From NCBI RefSeq assembly GCF_030123325.1, contig NZ_CP126106.1:2632001-2696000 (forward strand): a stretch of 64,000 nt of DNA, read 5' to 3'. Of this stretch, positions 44,618-52,874 are shown one piece after another. The stretch comes from Peribacillus simplex. Lineage in GTDB: Bacteria; Bacillota; Bacilli; Bacillales; DSM-1321. Within the stretch, counting starts at the first letter, position 1. Every line of letters starts with the position of its first letter. The notes under the pieces were generated by a model. That model worked only from the letters and a program-made list of their open reading frames with translations. It did no database searches and had not been told where the DNA came from. A program made the position numbers and the translations under genes.

Positions 44618-44657
44618 GTTCATTACAAAATAAACTATGGGAAGAAGGTTTATAAGG

Positions 44658-45617
44658 ATGGCTGAATCACTATTGGGCAATAGGAATATTAATCAACTCG
44701 CATTTGTTGTAAAAGATATTGAGGCTGCAAATATAGATTTCACAAGACTGCTGGGGATAAAGAAGGCAGAACCATTTCTAACCGGTGACAGTTCTGTTTC
44801 GAAAGTCACTTTTAGAGGTGTACCAACGGAATCACAATCCAAACTGGCTTTTCTGAATACACCAACCGTCCAATTTGAACTAATAGAACCCGATAAAAAT
44901 CCAGGAACGATGCGTGAGTTCCTGGATGAAGTAGGTGAAGGGATCCACCATATAGCTTTTGATGTAGACTCTATCCAAAAGAGGCTGCCAATCATGGAGA
45001 ATAGCGGATATCCAGCTTTGCAAACGGGTGAATTCACTTCAAGTGACGGCCGATATGTATATGTGGATACACTGGATGATCACAAAACATTAGTTGAACT
45101 GCTTGAAAGTGCAGAGCCAAGAAAAACGGCATGGGAGAAACCGGAAGATGCAAGCGTTCAGCCGCTATTAGGGACTAACAAAGTGGAACAGCTTGCCTTA
45201 GTTGTAAACGACCTGGATGCGGCTGCAGATGCATATTGTAAGTTGTTGGGGATAGAAAAACCTCCCATCATTCATTCTGGTTCAACCGATATTACAAACG
45301 TGATCTACAAAGGGAAGCCCACTGAAGGAAAATCAAAATATATGTTCATCGATACCCCGTTGATTCAAATTGAATTGATCGAACCGGGAGAATCACCTAG
45401 TACGTGGAAAGATCATCTTGAAACATATGGTGAGGGCGTTCACCATATCTCTTTTGTCGTTAAAGACATGGAGGATAAAATGAAGATGTTAGAAGAAATG
45501 GGCTATCCGGTCATACAGACAGGTAACTTTTTTAACGGAAAAGGCCGATATGCCTATATGGATACAACATCGACCTATAAAGTAATTATTGAATTGTTAG
45601 AACGTTTTGATGAGTAA
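44658..45617 (+). CDS. Tandem VOC-domain protein (methylmalonyl-CoA-epimerase/glyoxalase-like)
   Basis: 319 residues from the ATG at 44658, 9 nt after GAAGAAGG; the ATG at 44637 lies before that site. Two clearly homologous VOC halves (~8-150 and ~175-318). Each keeps the same potential metal set: QLAFVV/QLALVV, QFELIEP/QIELIEP, GEGIHHIAF/GEGVHHISF and VELLE/IELLE. This repeated pattern resembles methylmalonyl-CoA epimerase more than extradiol dioxygenases. Last gene of the operon. It may isomerise or cleave a ring-derived acid; function uncertain. Confidence 0.85.
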   Translation: MAESLLGNRNINQLAFVVKDIEAANIDFTRLLGIKKAEPFLTGDSSVSKVTFRGVPTESQSKLAFLNTPTVQFELIEPDKNPGTMREFLDEVGEGIHHIAFDVDSIQKRLPIMENSGYPALQTGEFTSSDGRYVYVDTLDDHKTLVELLESAEPRKTAWEKPEDASVQPLLGTNKVEQLALVVNDLDAAADAYCKLLGIEKPPIIHSGSTDITNVIYKGKPTEGKSKYMFIDTPLIQIELIEPGESPSTWKDHLETYGEGVHHISFVVKDMEDKMKMLEEMGYPVIQTGNFFNGKGRYAYMDTTSTYKVIIELLERFDE

Positions 45618-45785
45618 ACAAGTAATTATGGAACATCAAGAGGTTTCCGGATACAAATGTCAGAGTGCTTGGAACTTACATATTTAGGAATAATGAACTC
45701 CAGTGGTCATTAATCGAAAACCTAGCCATTTTCCCTCCTAATAAACTGATTAACTTACTGGACTAGTGAAACCGTAAAAAGCATA

Positions 45786-45829
45786 TACAAGGCAATGGGC
45801 AGGAAGGGGACTTCAACCATGGCCTTGTA
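45786..45829. other. Inverted repeat at the end of the ring-degradation operon
   Basis: TACAAGGCAATGG (45786-45798) and CCATGGCCTTGTA (45817-45829) pair 12 of 13. No T-run on the plus strand follows, so it is a hairpin of uncertain role (weak terminator or mRNA end). Confidence 0.5.
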
Positions 45830-45877
45830 CGGTTGGCATAATAGTGACAAATTTAACAAAAAAACAGGAAAAAATAA

Positions 45878-45907
45878 TTGACAAATAATTCGGAATATAA
45901 ATATTAT
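45878..45907 (+). promoter_or_regulatory. Sigma-A promoter of the Mo-hydroxylase operon
   Basis: TTGACA (45878-45883), 18-nt spacer, TATTAT (45902-45907). Confidence 0.65.
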
Positions 45908-45949
45908 TAAAGGTAGTTATTGGCTTGGGAATTTTTTAAGCTAAGGTGT

Positions 45950-45959
45950 ATACATGTAT
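45950..45959. promoter_or_regulatory. GntR (FCD)-type operator upstream of coxG
   Basis: ATACATGTAT inside TGTATACATGTATGCA, ~36 bp after the predicted start site. The same ATAC-AW-GTAT dyad occurs at the promoter of the GntR gene (54433-54442). Confidence 0.55.
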
Positions 45960-46029
45960 GCAGGTGAAAATGTCATTTTTTCTAGGGAGCAAGAGGTTAA
46001 AAAAAATTGTAAAATTGGGGGCTGGAAAA

Positions 46030-46479
46030 ATGGAGATATCCGGAAAAATAAAATTTGATTATAGCGCAGAAGTGATTTGGGAAGCCATGCATAATCCGGA
46101 ATTGCTCAAGAATGCCATTCCAGGATGTCAAGACCTTTCATTGGTTGCAGCTGGCGAATATGATGTTGAACTTAAGCTTGGTGTTGCAGCTGTAAAAGGT
46201 GACTACACGGGAAAGGTGAAATTGAAGGATTTGGAAGTGCCTTATCAGTATATTTTAAATGCTGAAGGCAGCGGGAAGCCAGGTTTTGTTTCTGCTGAAA
46301 TGGACTGTAAAATCATTCCTGATGGTGATGGTTGTCAATTGATTTGGGAATGCAACGCAGATATTGGTGGAATGATCGCTAGTGTGGGAAGCAGGGTTAT
46401 TGGTGGTATTGCAAAATTCATGGCAGGTAAATTCTTTAAAGATATGGAGAGACAGTTAAAAACTCATCAAAGAATTTAA
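46030..46479 (+). CDS. coxG: CoxG-like SRPBCC-fold membrane-recruitment protein
   Basis: 149 residues from the ATG at 46030, 8 nt after GGGGG; an upstream in-frame GTG at 45946 lies on the operator and is rejected. MEISGKIKFDYSAEVIWEAMHNPELLKNAIPGCQ is the CoxG start; the SRPBCC/START-like fold covers all of it. CoxG homologues help molybdenum hydroxylases (CO dehydrogenase and relatives) interact with membrane or quinone. First gene of an operon for a three-subunit Mo hydroxylase; the next gene begins ~50 bp later. Confidence 0.88.
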   Translation: MEISGKIKFDYSAEVIWEAMHNPELLKNAIPGCQDLSLVAAGEYDVELKLGVAAVKGDYTGKVKLKDLEVPYQYILNAEGSGKPGFVSAEMDCKIIPDGDGCQLIWECNADIGGMIASVGSRVIGGIAKFMAGKFFKDMERQLKTHQRI

Positions 46480-46530
46480 TGCCGGTCATTCAAACCATTT
46501 AAACGGTGTATCTCGAATGGAGGGGTTCCT

Positions 46531-47412
46531 ATCAAACCAGCTAAGTTTAATTACCTTCGGCCTTCGAGTTTGGAAGAAGCTGTGCACTATTTATCAGAAT
46601 ACGGGGAAGATGCGAAGATTTTATCCGGCGGACAAAGTTTGATCCCATTATTGAATATGAGACTTTCAACGCCAAAGTACCTTATTGATATAGGCAGGGC
46701 TGAGGGGTTGAGCTATATACAAGAAGAAGGTGAATCACTGGTCATCGGTGCTTTGACGAAACACAGGGAAATAGAAAAATCAGAGTTGGTTAAGAAGAAG
46801 TGTCCATTGTTATCGGAAGCGATACGGTGGGTAGGCCATGAACAAATACGCAATCGGGGAACTGTTGGTGGCAGTATCGCCCATGGTGATCCATCTGCGG
46901 AGCTACCATGCGTTTTAACCGCTTTAAGAGGAGAAGTAGTCATCGCCGATGTAAACGGCGAAGAAATAGTAAGCCCTGAAGAGTTCTTCCTTACCTATAT
47001 GCTTACATCCTTACAGCCGGATCAATTGGTTAAAGAGATTCGGTTCCCGATATTAAAGCCGACTAGTGGATCGGCATTTGTTGAAGTGGCCAGAAGGCAT
47101 GGGGATTTTGGTTTGGTCGAGGTGGCTGCAGTAGTTGATCTAAGTGAAAATGGAAGTTTTTCTGAGGTTAAATTAGCCATAGGTGGCGTGAATTCCGTTC
47201 CTACAGCTTTAGGGGATGTGGAAAGGCTTTTGGTTGGAAAGGAACCGACTGAGGAGATTTATAAGGATGCGAGTGTTTTAACAATGGAGATGATCGAACC
47301 TGAATCCGATCTCCATGGTACAGCTGAATATAGAAGGGAACTATCTGGTACGATGGTCATCCGGGCCTTAAAGCAAGCGACCATTCGTGCACAAGGGGGC
47401 AGGGTGATGTGA
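46531..47412 (+). CDS. coxM: FAD-binding subunit of a molybdenum hydroxylase (CoxM-like), apparent ATC start
   Basis: About 293 residues if translation begins at the ATC at 46531. GGAGGGG (46519-46525) is ideally placed 5 nt before this codon, and the following residues KPAKFNYLRPSSLEEA are the usual CoxM N-terminus (MKPxxFxYxRPxSLEEA); the first AUG-like alternative, TTG at 46570, has no site and deletes it. FAD motifs KILSGGQSLIPLLNMRL (~27-43) and NRGTVGGSIAHGDPSAELP (~110-128) are present. Electron-transfer subunit between the Fe-S clusters and acceptor. Ends in a coupled overlap with coxS. Confidence 0.87.
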   Translation: MKPAKFNYLRPSSLEEAVHYLSEYGEDAKILSGGQSLIPLLNMRLSTPKYLIDIGRAEGLSYIQEEGESLVIGALTKHREIEKSELVKKKCPLLSEAIRWVGHEQIRNRGTVGGSIAHGDPSAELPCVLTALRGEVVIADVNGEEIVSPEEFFLTYMLTSLQPDQLVKEIRFPILKPTSGSAFVEVARRHGDFGLVEVAAVVDLSENGSFSEVKLAIGGVNSVPTALGDVERLLVGKEPTEEIYKDASVLTMEMIEPESDLHGTAEYRRELSGTMVIRALKQATIRAQGGRVM

Positions 47413-47888
47413 TGGATGGAGTGAAGATAAATCTAAAAGTAAACGGACTAGCTATATCGAGGGAAGTAGACTCTAGATTGCTATTATCGGATTTTATCAG
47501 GGAGAGCCTGTTCCTTACTGGAACACATATTGGCTGTGAACATGGAGTTTGCGGAGCTTGTACAATCCATGTTAACGGTGATCCAGTCCGCTCATGTTTA
47601 ATGCTTGCAGTCCAAGCGGATGGATGTGAAGTCAAGACGGTGGAGTCACTTATCCAGGAGAATGGGAAGCTTAATCACCTACAGCAAGCATTTTCGGATA
47701 ATCATGCCCTGCAATGCGGGTTTTGTACACCGGGCTTTTTGATGACTGTTTCAAGGCTCCTAGAAGATAATTTGAATCCAGGTGAAGAAGAAATAAGAAA
47801 ATGCATTTCAGGAAATTTATGTCGATGCACCGGTTACTCCAACATTATTAAAGCTGTGAAGCAGGCTGCGCAAACTGTGTCCAATTAA
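47412..47888 (+). CDS. coxS: [2Fe-2S] subunit of a molybdenum hydroxylase (CoxS-like)
   Basis: 158 residues from the ATG at 47412, 7 nt after AGGG; a GTG at 47409 is also in frame. Plant-ferredoxin-type cluster: Cys42, Cys47, Cys50 and Cys62 (CEHGVCGAC ... RSC). Second cluster in the helical domain: LQCGFCTPGF and CISGNLCRCTGY, typical of the xanthine-oxidase family. Passes electrons from the Mo site to FAD. Overlaps coxM by one base and is followed after 13 bp by coxL, so all three subunits should be made together. Confidence 0.94.
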   Translation: MDGVKINLKVNGLAISREVDSRLLLSDFIRESLFLTGTHIGCEHGVCGACTIHVNGDPVRSCLMLAVQADGCEVKTVESLIQENGKLNHLQQAFSDNHALQCGFCTPGFLMTVSRLLEDNLNPGEEEIRKCISGNLCRCTGYSNIIKAVKQAAQTVSN

Positions 47889-47901
47889 GGAGGGAGCAGG
47901 C

Positions 47902-50280
47902 ATGACAAAATACGTTGGCCAAAGTGTTAAGCGGAGGGAAGATTATCGTTTGGTTACAGGTACAGGGCAATTCGTTGGAGATATCCGAATGACAAATATG
48001 GTTGAAGCGGTCTTTGTCCGAAGCACACATGCACATGCCGCAATCAAAGGGATTGATATCTCCGAAGCCCAGGCATTGGAAGGGGTGCATGCCATTCTCA
48101 CAGCAATGGATATAGATGGAATCATAAAGCCTCTTGTCCAATTTGAATCACATTGTGCTTTGCCTCCCAATCTAGAGGAAGCGATCAATCCCACTATCCA
48201 TTATTGTTATGAAGATGTCCTGGCAAAGAGTAAGGTGATGTATGTAGGGCAACCCATTGCAGTTGTCGTTGCAGATAACAGGTATGTGGCCGAAGATGCA
48301 GCAGATTTAATAAAAGTGGAATATGAAACGTTACCGGTGGTTGTCGATCCATTCAAGTCATTGGAAAAAGGCGCACCATTGATTCAAGAGCATTTACAGA
48401 ATAACGTCCAGTCAGACTTCCATCTTACGACTGGAAATGCTGTACAGTCGCTTAATGATGCAGATCATATTCTCAAGGCAAGAATCCAAACGCCTAGAGT
48501 TTCTTCCAACCCGCTCGAAACGAGGGGGGTCGTTTCCACCTATGAAAACCGTACAGATCAATTTCATGTTTATTCTTCCACTCAACTTCCTTTTGAGGTT
48601 AGAACATATATTGCTAGATCATTGGATTTGGTTGAACAGCAAATCAGGGTGACCGCACCTGACGTAGGTGGTGGTTTCGGCCCAAAAGGTGGGGTTCACC
48701 CAGAAGAAATCCTAGTTCCATATCTTTCGAAGTTATTGAAGAGACCTGTCAAGTGGATTGAAGACCGTCTAGAACATATGACAAGTTCCCGCCATTCACG
48801 GGATCAAATCCATGATGTTGAGGTTGCTTATAACTTGGATGGAACTATTTTGGGAATTAAAGATCACTTCATTATAGATAGTGGTGCTGTAAATTATTTT
48901 GGATTAACATGTGCCTACAATAGTGCCTACCATTTAAGGGGAGCATACAAGATTCCAAACTATGATGTTACTTGCCAGATTGTCTTAACGAATAAAACAC
49001 CGAATGTTCCATTCCGGGGGGCAGGAAGACCAGAGGTCGTTTTCGTAATGGATCGAATTATCGATATGGTCGCTAGAAGGTTGAAAAAAGATCCAGTGGA
49101 AGTAATGCGAAAGAACATGATTCAAGCGGAGGATATGCCTTATGACCAAGGGATATTGGTTAAAGATGGTGCAAAGCTGATTTACGATAGCGGGGACTAT
49201 CCGGCCGCATTGGATCAAGGTTTGAAAATGGTTGATTACGAAGGATTTAGAGAGCGGCAAAAAGAGTTGAAGAAGCAAGGAAAGCTAGTCGGTGTCGGCA
49301 TTTCCACTTATGTAGAAGGAACCGGTGCTGGTCCATTCGAAAGCGCCTATGTCACGATTGATGGTAGCGGTCAGGTCGTGGCATACCTTGGATCATCTCC
49401 GCAGGGGCAGGGTCACGAAACGGTATTCTCCCAAATTTGTGCGGATGAATTAATGCTTAGCCCAAATGAAATTACCATAAGGGTCGGGGATACAATGAAC
49501 TTGGCCTTTGGGGCCGGAACATATGCAAGCCGGAGTGCAGTGAATGCTGGTTCGGCCATTCAAATTGCTTCAGCGAAATTAAGGGGAAAAGTATTGGCCG
49601 TCGCAGCTGCCATGCTTGAAGTTGAATCCTCTGATTTACAAATCGAAAATGGCAAAGCCTTTGTTAAGAACAACCCTGAAAAATGTGTGACCTATAAGGA
49701 AATTGCTAAAGCGGCACGTCCAGGAAACAGATGCAAGGTGCCTGTTGGAATGGAGCCAGGCCTGCAAGTCACACATTACTTCGTTCCGCCCACTGTTACC
49801 TTTTCATCGTCCGTCCACATAGCCTTGGTGGAAGTGGATAAGGAAACAGGTTTTGTCGAGTTGAAAGGTTATAGTGTGGTTCATGACGCAGGAAAGGTCA
49901 TCAATCCAATGATCGTGGATGGTCAAGTGCAGGGTGGCATAGCCCAGGGAGTTGGTGCAGCTCTATATGAAGAAGTCGTTTACGATGAGAAAGGCCAACT
50001 TTTGACCGGATCTTATATGGATTATTTATTGCCGACTTCCATGGAAATCCCGACTGTAGAAAAGTCCCATCAAGAATTTCTCTCTACCAGAAATCCACTT
50101 GGCATCAAGGGAGTAGGTGAAGGTGGAGCCATTTCCCCGCCTGCAGCCATTGCGAATGCGGTTGTTGATGCGCTCGATCCTTTAGAAATCACGATCAATC
50201 AATTACCCATTAGCCCAAGCAGACTCCGTAATTGGATTAAGGAAGCGGAAAGGAAAAAGTTCAAAATCGAAATAAGTTAA
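47902..50280 (+). CDS. coxL: Molybdopterin-binding large subunit, xanthine-dehydrogenase family (CoxL-like, not CO dehydrogenase)
   Basis: 792 residues. Aldehyde oxidase/xanthine dehydrogenase domains: a/b hammerhead at ~20-130, Mo-cofactor domain after ~155 (APDVGGGFGPKGG; VPFRGAGRPE at 369-378; GSSPQGQGHETVFSQI; catalytic Glu740 in GVGEGGAI). The active-site loop lacks the AYRCSFR motif of true CO dehydrogenase, and even the form II AYRGAGR is changed to PFRGAGR. So it should hydroxylate an organic substrate, e.g. an N-heteroaromatic, aldehyde or purine. GGAGGG lies before the ATG. Confidence 0.94.
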   Translation: MTKYVGQSVKRREDYRLVTGTGQFVGDIRMTNMVEAVFVRSTHAHAAIKGIDISEAQALEGVHAILTAMDIDGIIKPLVQFESHCALPPNLEEAINPTIHYCYEDVLAKSKVMYVGQPIAVVVADNRYVAEDAADLIKVEYETLPVVVDPFKSLEKGAPLIQEHLQNNVQSDFHLTTGNAVQSLNDADHILKARIQTPRVSSNPLETRGVVSTYENRTDQFHVYSSTQLPFEVRTYIARSLDLVEQQIRVTAPDVGGGFGPKGGVHPEEILVPYLSKLLKRPVKWIEDRLEHMTSSRHSRDQIHDVEVAYNLDGTILGIKDHFIIDSGAVNYFGLTCAYNSAYHLRGAYKIPNYDVTCQIVLTNKTPNVPFRGAGRPEVVFVMDRIIDMVARRLKKDPVEVMRKNMIQAEDMPYDQGILVKDGAKLIYDSGDYPAALDQGLKMVDYEGFRERQKELKKQGKLVGVGISTYVEGTGAGPFESAYVTIDGSGQVVAYLGSSPQGQGHETVFSQICADELMLSPNEITIRVGDTMNLAFGAGTYASRSAVNAGSAIQIASAKLRGKVLAVAAAMLEVESSDLQIENGKAFVKNNPEKCVTYKEIAKAARPGNRCKVPVGMEPGLQVTHYFVPPTVTFSSSVHIALVEVDKETGFVELKGYSVVHDAGKVINPMIVDGQVQGGIAQGVGAALYEEVVYDEKGQLLTGSYMDYLLPTSMEIPTVEKSHQEFLSTRNPLGIKGVGEGGAISPPAAIANAVVDALDPLEITINQLPISPSRLRNWIKEAERKKFKIEIS

Positions 50281-50427
50281 TAAATTCGTTTTTAGCAGTT
50301 CAGAATTCATTGTTGATGGATTATACCCTATACCATGACAGAACGACAGACGAGCATGAAAATGGAAGGTGTAAATAGGGGATTACACTAGTTACGAAAA
50401 TTTTCATGATAATAGGGGCTGATTTGT

Positions 50428-51702
50428 TTGAATAATTTAAATCCACAACTGCATGATCCATCGGGCAAAATGACGAATACCCGTTGGTTCTTCACGGCTT
50501 TTCCTTTGCTCGTTCTTTTCACTGTTTCCATGATGGATAAGGCAAATATTAATATTTTGCTTGCCAACAAGCCTTTTCTAACTGATTTGGGCATTGATGG
50601 TAATTTAGTGAAAGGAACACTTAGCAGCATATTTTTAGTGACTTATGCTTTTGGTCAATTGGCTTGGGGCTTCATCGTTGATAAGATAGGTGCACTGCGC
50701 AGCGGTTTCATCGGCATCGCTCTGTGGGCATTTGCGATGGTTTTAGGTGGAATGGCCGATTCCATCAGTGCGATTTTATGGTCCAGGGCCATATTGGGAA
50801 TCGGTGAAGGAGTCCTGTATCCAATGGCATTGAAATTGACCTCAAGCTGGTTCCCGCAGAATGAGCAAGCAAAGGCACAGACAACTTGGTATAACGGAAA
50901 TGCGATAGGACCGGTTCTTGGGCTTCCGCTAATAGCAATCATAGCCTCCACATACGGCTGGCGGGAAAGCTACTTCATCCTTGCGGCATTATCTGTCGTT
51001 TGTTTGATTTTATTCTTGATCATGACAAGAGATAATCCGGCTAAGCATTATGCGGTTAATTCAATGGAATTAAACTATATTCAAAGTAATCAAAAAGTGG
51101 GGGGAATTCCAACAGCAAGTAAAGATAACGTTAAAGCGGTTCTTGCGAGTCCGATGTTCTGGATATTAACGATTGTTTATTCTTGCATTTCCATTGCCTA
51201 TTATGGGATTTCGACCTTTTTACCAAGTTATTTGACAGAAGAAAAAGGGATTGCTTTTGTAAATTCCGCTGTAATAAATGCCGGTGGATTCGCATTAGCG
51301 ATTGTTGTACAAGTGGTGGCTGGGTTTCTTTCCGATCGATTCATGAAGAGGGCGATTTTTGTAGGCGGTGCAAGTGGGCTTATCATCATTTTCATGCTTT
51401 TCTCCCTTTTCACTGCTAACAGCACAGTTGCTGCCGTCTTGAGCATTTTATTGATTGGTCTTTTGTTTATGCCAGCTGCGCTTACCATGACCATGCTTCA
51501 CCGTGTCGCATCACCCGGGGTAATGGGGAGCATCAGTGGGGTTTTCGGCTGTGTATCTTATTTAATTGCAGCTCTTGGACCCATGGTTGTCGGTTTATTC
51601 AGTCAAATGAGCGGTTCATATAATGGCGGGTTTATTGCCCTTTTATGTTTTGTTGCCCTCTCCCTTTTCTTAAGTGTTTTCTTAGTCAGAAAAGGATATT
51701 AG
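50428..51702 (+). CDS. MFS transporter (ACS-like) of the Mo-hydroxylase cluster
   Basis: 424 residues, TTG start after AGGGG. Twelve predicted membrane segments; begins with polar residues then FFTAFPLLVLFTVSMMDKANINILLANKPF, and GFIVDKIGALRSGF (~79-92) is the motif A loop. It resembles the ACS/glucarate-type carriers, as does the MFS at 31664, but is clearly a separate protein. Sits between coxL and xdhC genes, so it probably imports the Mo-hydroxylase substrate. The gap to coxL is 147 bp with no terminator seen; a terminator follows. Confidence 0.9.
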   Translation: MNNLNPQLHDPSGKMTNTRWFFTAFPLLVLFTVSMMDKANINILLANKPFLTDLGIDGNLVKGTLSSIFLVTYAFGQLAWGFIVDKIGALRSGFIGIALWAFAMVLGGMADSISAILWSRAILGIGEGVLYPMALKLTSSWFPQNEQAKAQTTWYNGNAIGPVLGLPLIAIIASTYGWRESYFILAALSVVCLILFLIMTRDNPAKHYAVNSMELNYIQSNQKVGGIPTASKDNVKAVLASPMFWILTIVYSCISIAYYGISTFLPSYLTEEKGIAFVNSAVINAGGFALAIVVQVVAGFLSDRFMKRAIFVGGASGLIIIFMLFSLFTANSTVAAVLSILLIGLLFMPAALTMTMLHRVASPGVMGSISGVFGCVSYLIAALGPMVVGLFSQMSGSYNGGFIALLCFVALSLFLSVFLVRKGY

Positions 51703-51733
51703 TGCTCTGATTTAAATCATTGAAAATGAATAA

Positions 51734-51778
51734 AGGGAAGAGAGACAAATACGGCATTTTCCGTTTGTCTCCCTTTTT
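51734..51778 (+). terminator. Probable terminator after the MFS gene
   Basis: GAGACAAA (in 51741-51750) pairs with TTTGTCTC, with inner ACGG/CCGT, then CCTTTTT. The stem has a small bulge. Confidence 0.7.
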
Positions 51779-51824
51779 CTGCTTCCAAATATGTGAATAT
51801 CAGATTTAGAGGAGGGGGTTAAGG

Positions 51825-52874
51825 ATGTCAAGGTTACAAGAATTAAAAGACGTGTTGGAAAATATAAGTTTCGCATGGGAGCGGCACGAAAAAGCAGCAA
51901 TGGTCATGCAGATAGGTGTCAAGGGTTCCGCATATAGACTTCCAGGTGCAAAAATGATGATGGCATCGGACGGCCGTATGTTTGGCACGATAAGTGGCGG
52001 ATGTCTGGAAAGCGATTTATATGGCTGGGCGGAAAAAGCTTTGGAAACTAACACTTGCGTTACACACCAATATGACTTGAGCGAGAATGAAATTTGGGGG
52101 TTGGGAATAGGTTGCAAAGGTAAATTGGATATATTTATCCTCCCTATTGAGCCAGATGACGAATTCTGGATGATGACAAATCAGATTGTCCAGAAAGGTC
52201 AGAAATTCACCATGATATTGGATGTATCCTCCGGTAAAGGTTTAATCGTCGATAAATATGGTAACCTCATTGGAAATCATGGAAGTGTGCCATCTGAAGT
52301 CGTTGAAAAAGCAAGGATGGTAATGGATACACAAACTCGGGCAGAATTGGTGAATCTGGAGGGGAAACGATATCTAATCGATGCTATTAAGCCCAGTGAA
52401 CAATTGATTATTGCCGGTGCTGGCATGGATGCTGTTCCAGTTGTCGAATTGGCAGCAAAAGCTGGGTTTTCCGTAACGGTTTTGGATTCACGGAAGAATT
52501 TCAATAATGATCGCTTGTTTCCATTGGCTTCTAATTTGCAAAAATGCCCTGATGAAATAGAACCTTCTGAATTTACTGGATCATGGTGGGTAGTCATGAA
52601 TCATAGCCAGTCATTAGATGAGAAAACCCTACAAGTGGCTTTGAAAAGTGACCCACGATATATTGGGGTGCTTGGCCCAATCTCCCGTACAACGGAAATG
52701 CTTAATACAATTGGAGAAGGCTTCAACAGCGGTCCAATCCACTCACCAATTGGTTTGGATATCGGTGCTGAAACGATGGAAGAAGTTGCACTAAGTATTG
52801 TGTCGGAATTGATGTCTATTAGAAATGGAAGATTTCCTGCACCTTTGCATGGTAAAGTGAAGATTCATGCCTGA
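51825..52874 (+). CDS. XdhC/CoxI-family Mo-cofactor maturation protein
   Basis: 349 residues. N-terminal XdhC_CoxI domain (~10-80: VMQIGVKGSAYRLPGAKMMMASDGRMFGTISGGCLESDLYGWAEKA) and C-terminal Rossmann XdhC_C domain (~190-335: LIIAGAGMDAVPVVELAAKAGFSVTVLDSR). Proteins of this type bind Mo cofactor, help its sulfuration and insert it in xanthine-oxidase-family enzymes. Overlaps the MocA-like gene by 8 bp. AGGAGGGGG lies before the ATG. Equivalent in order to PucA/PucB in the B. subtilis purine-degradation cluster. Confidence 0.93.
   Translation: MSRLQELKDVLENISFAWERHEKAAMVMQIGVKGSAYRLPGAKMMMASDGRMFGTISGGCLESDLYGWAEKALETNTCVTHQYDLSENEIWGLGIGCKGKLDIFILPIEPDDEFWMMTNQIVQKGQKFTMILDVSSGKGLIVDKYGNLIGNHGSVPSEVVEKARMVMDTQTRAELVNLEGKRYLIDAIKPSEQLIIAGAGMDAVPVVELAAKAGFSVTVLDSRKNFNNDRLFPLASNLQKCPDEIEPSEFTGSWWVVMNHSQSLDEKTLQVALKSDPRYIGVLGPISRTTEMLNTIGEGFNSGPIHSPIGLDIGAETMEEVALSIVSELMSIRNGRFPAPLHGKVKIHA

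Noticed and set aside
46570..47412. TTG at 46570 as start of the coxM-like gene
   Set aside because: It has no ribosome binding site and would remove conserved N-terminal residues; the site at 46519-46525 points to 46531.
47902..50280. Aerobic CO dehydrogenase large subunit
   Set aside because: The Cys-containing AYRCSFR active-site loop is absent (PFRGAGR instead), so CO oxidation is not supported despite the CoxGMSL-like order.
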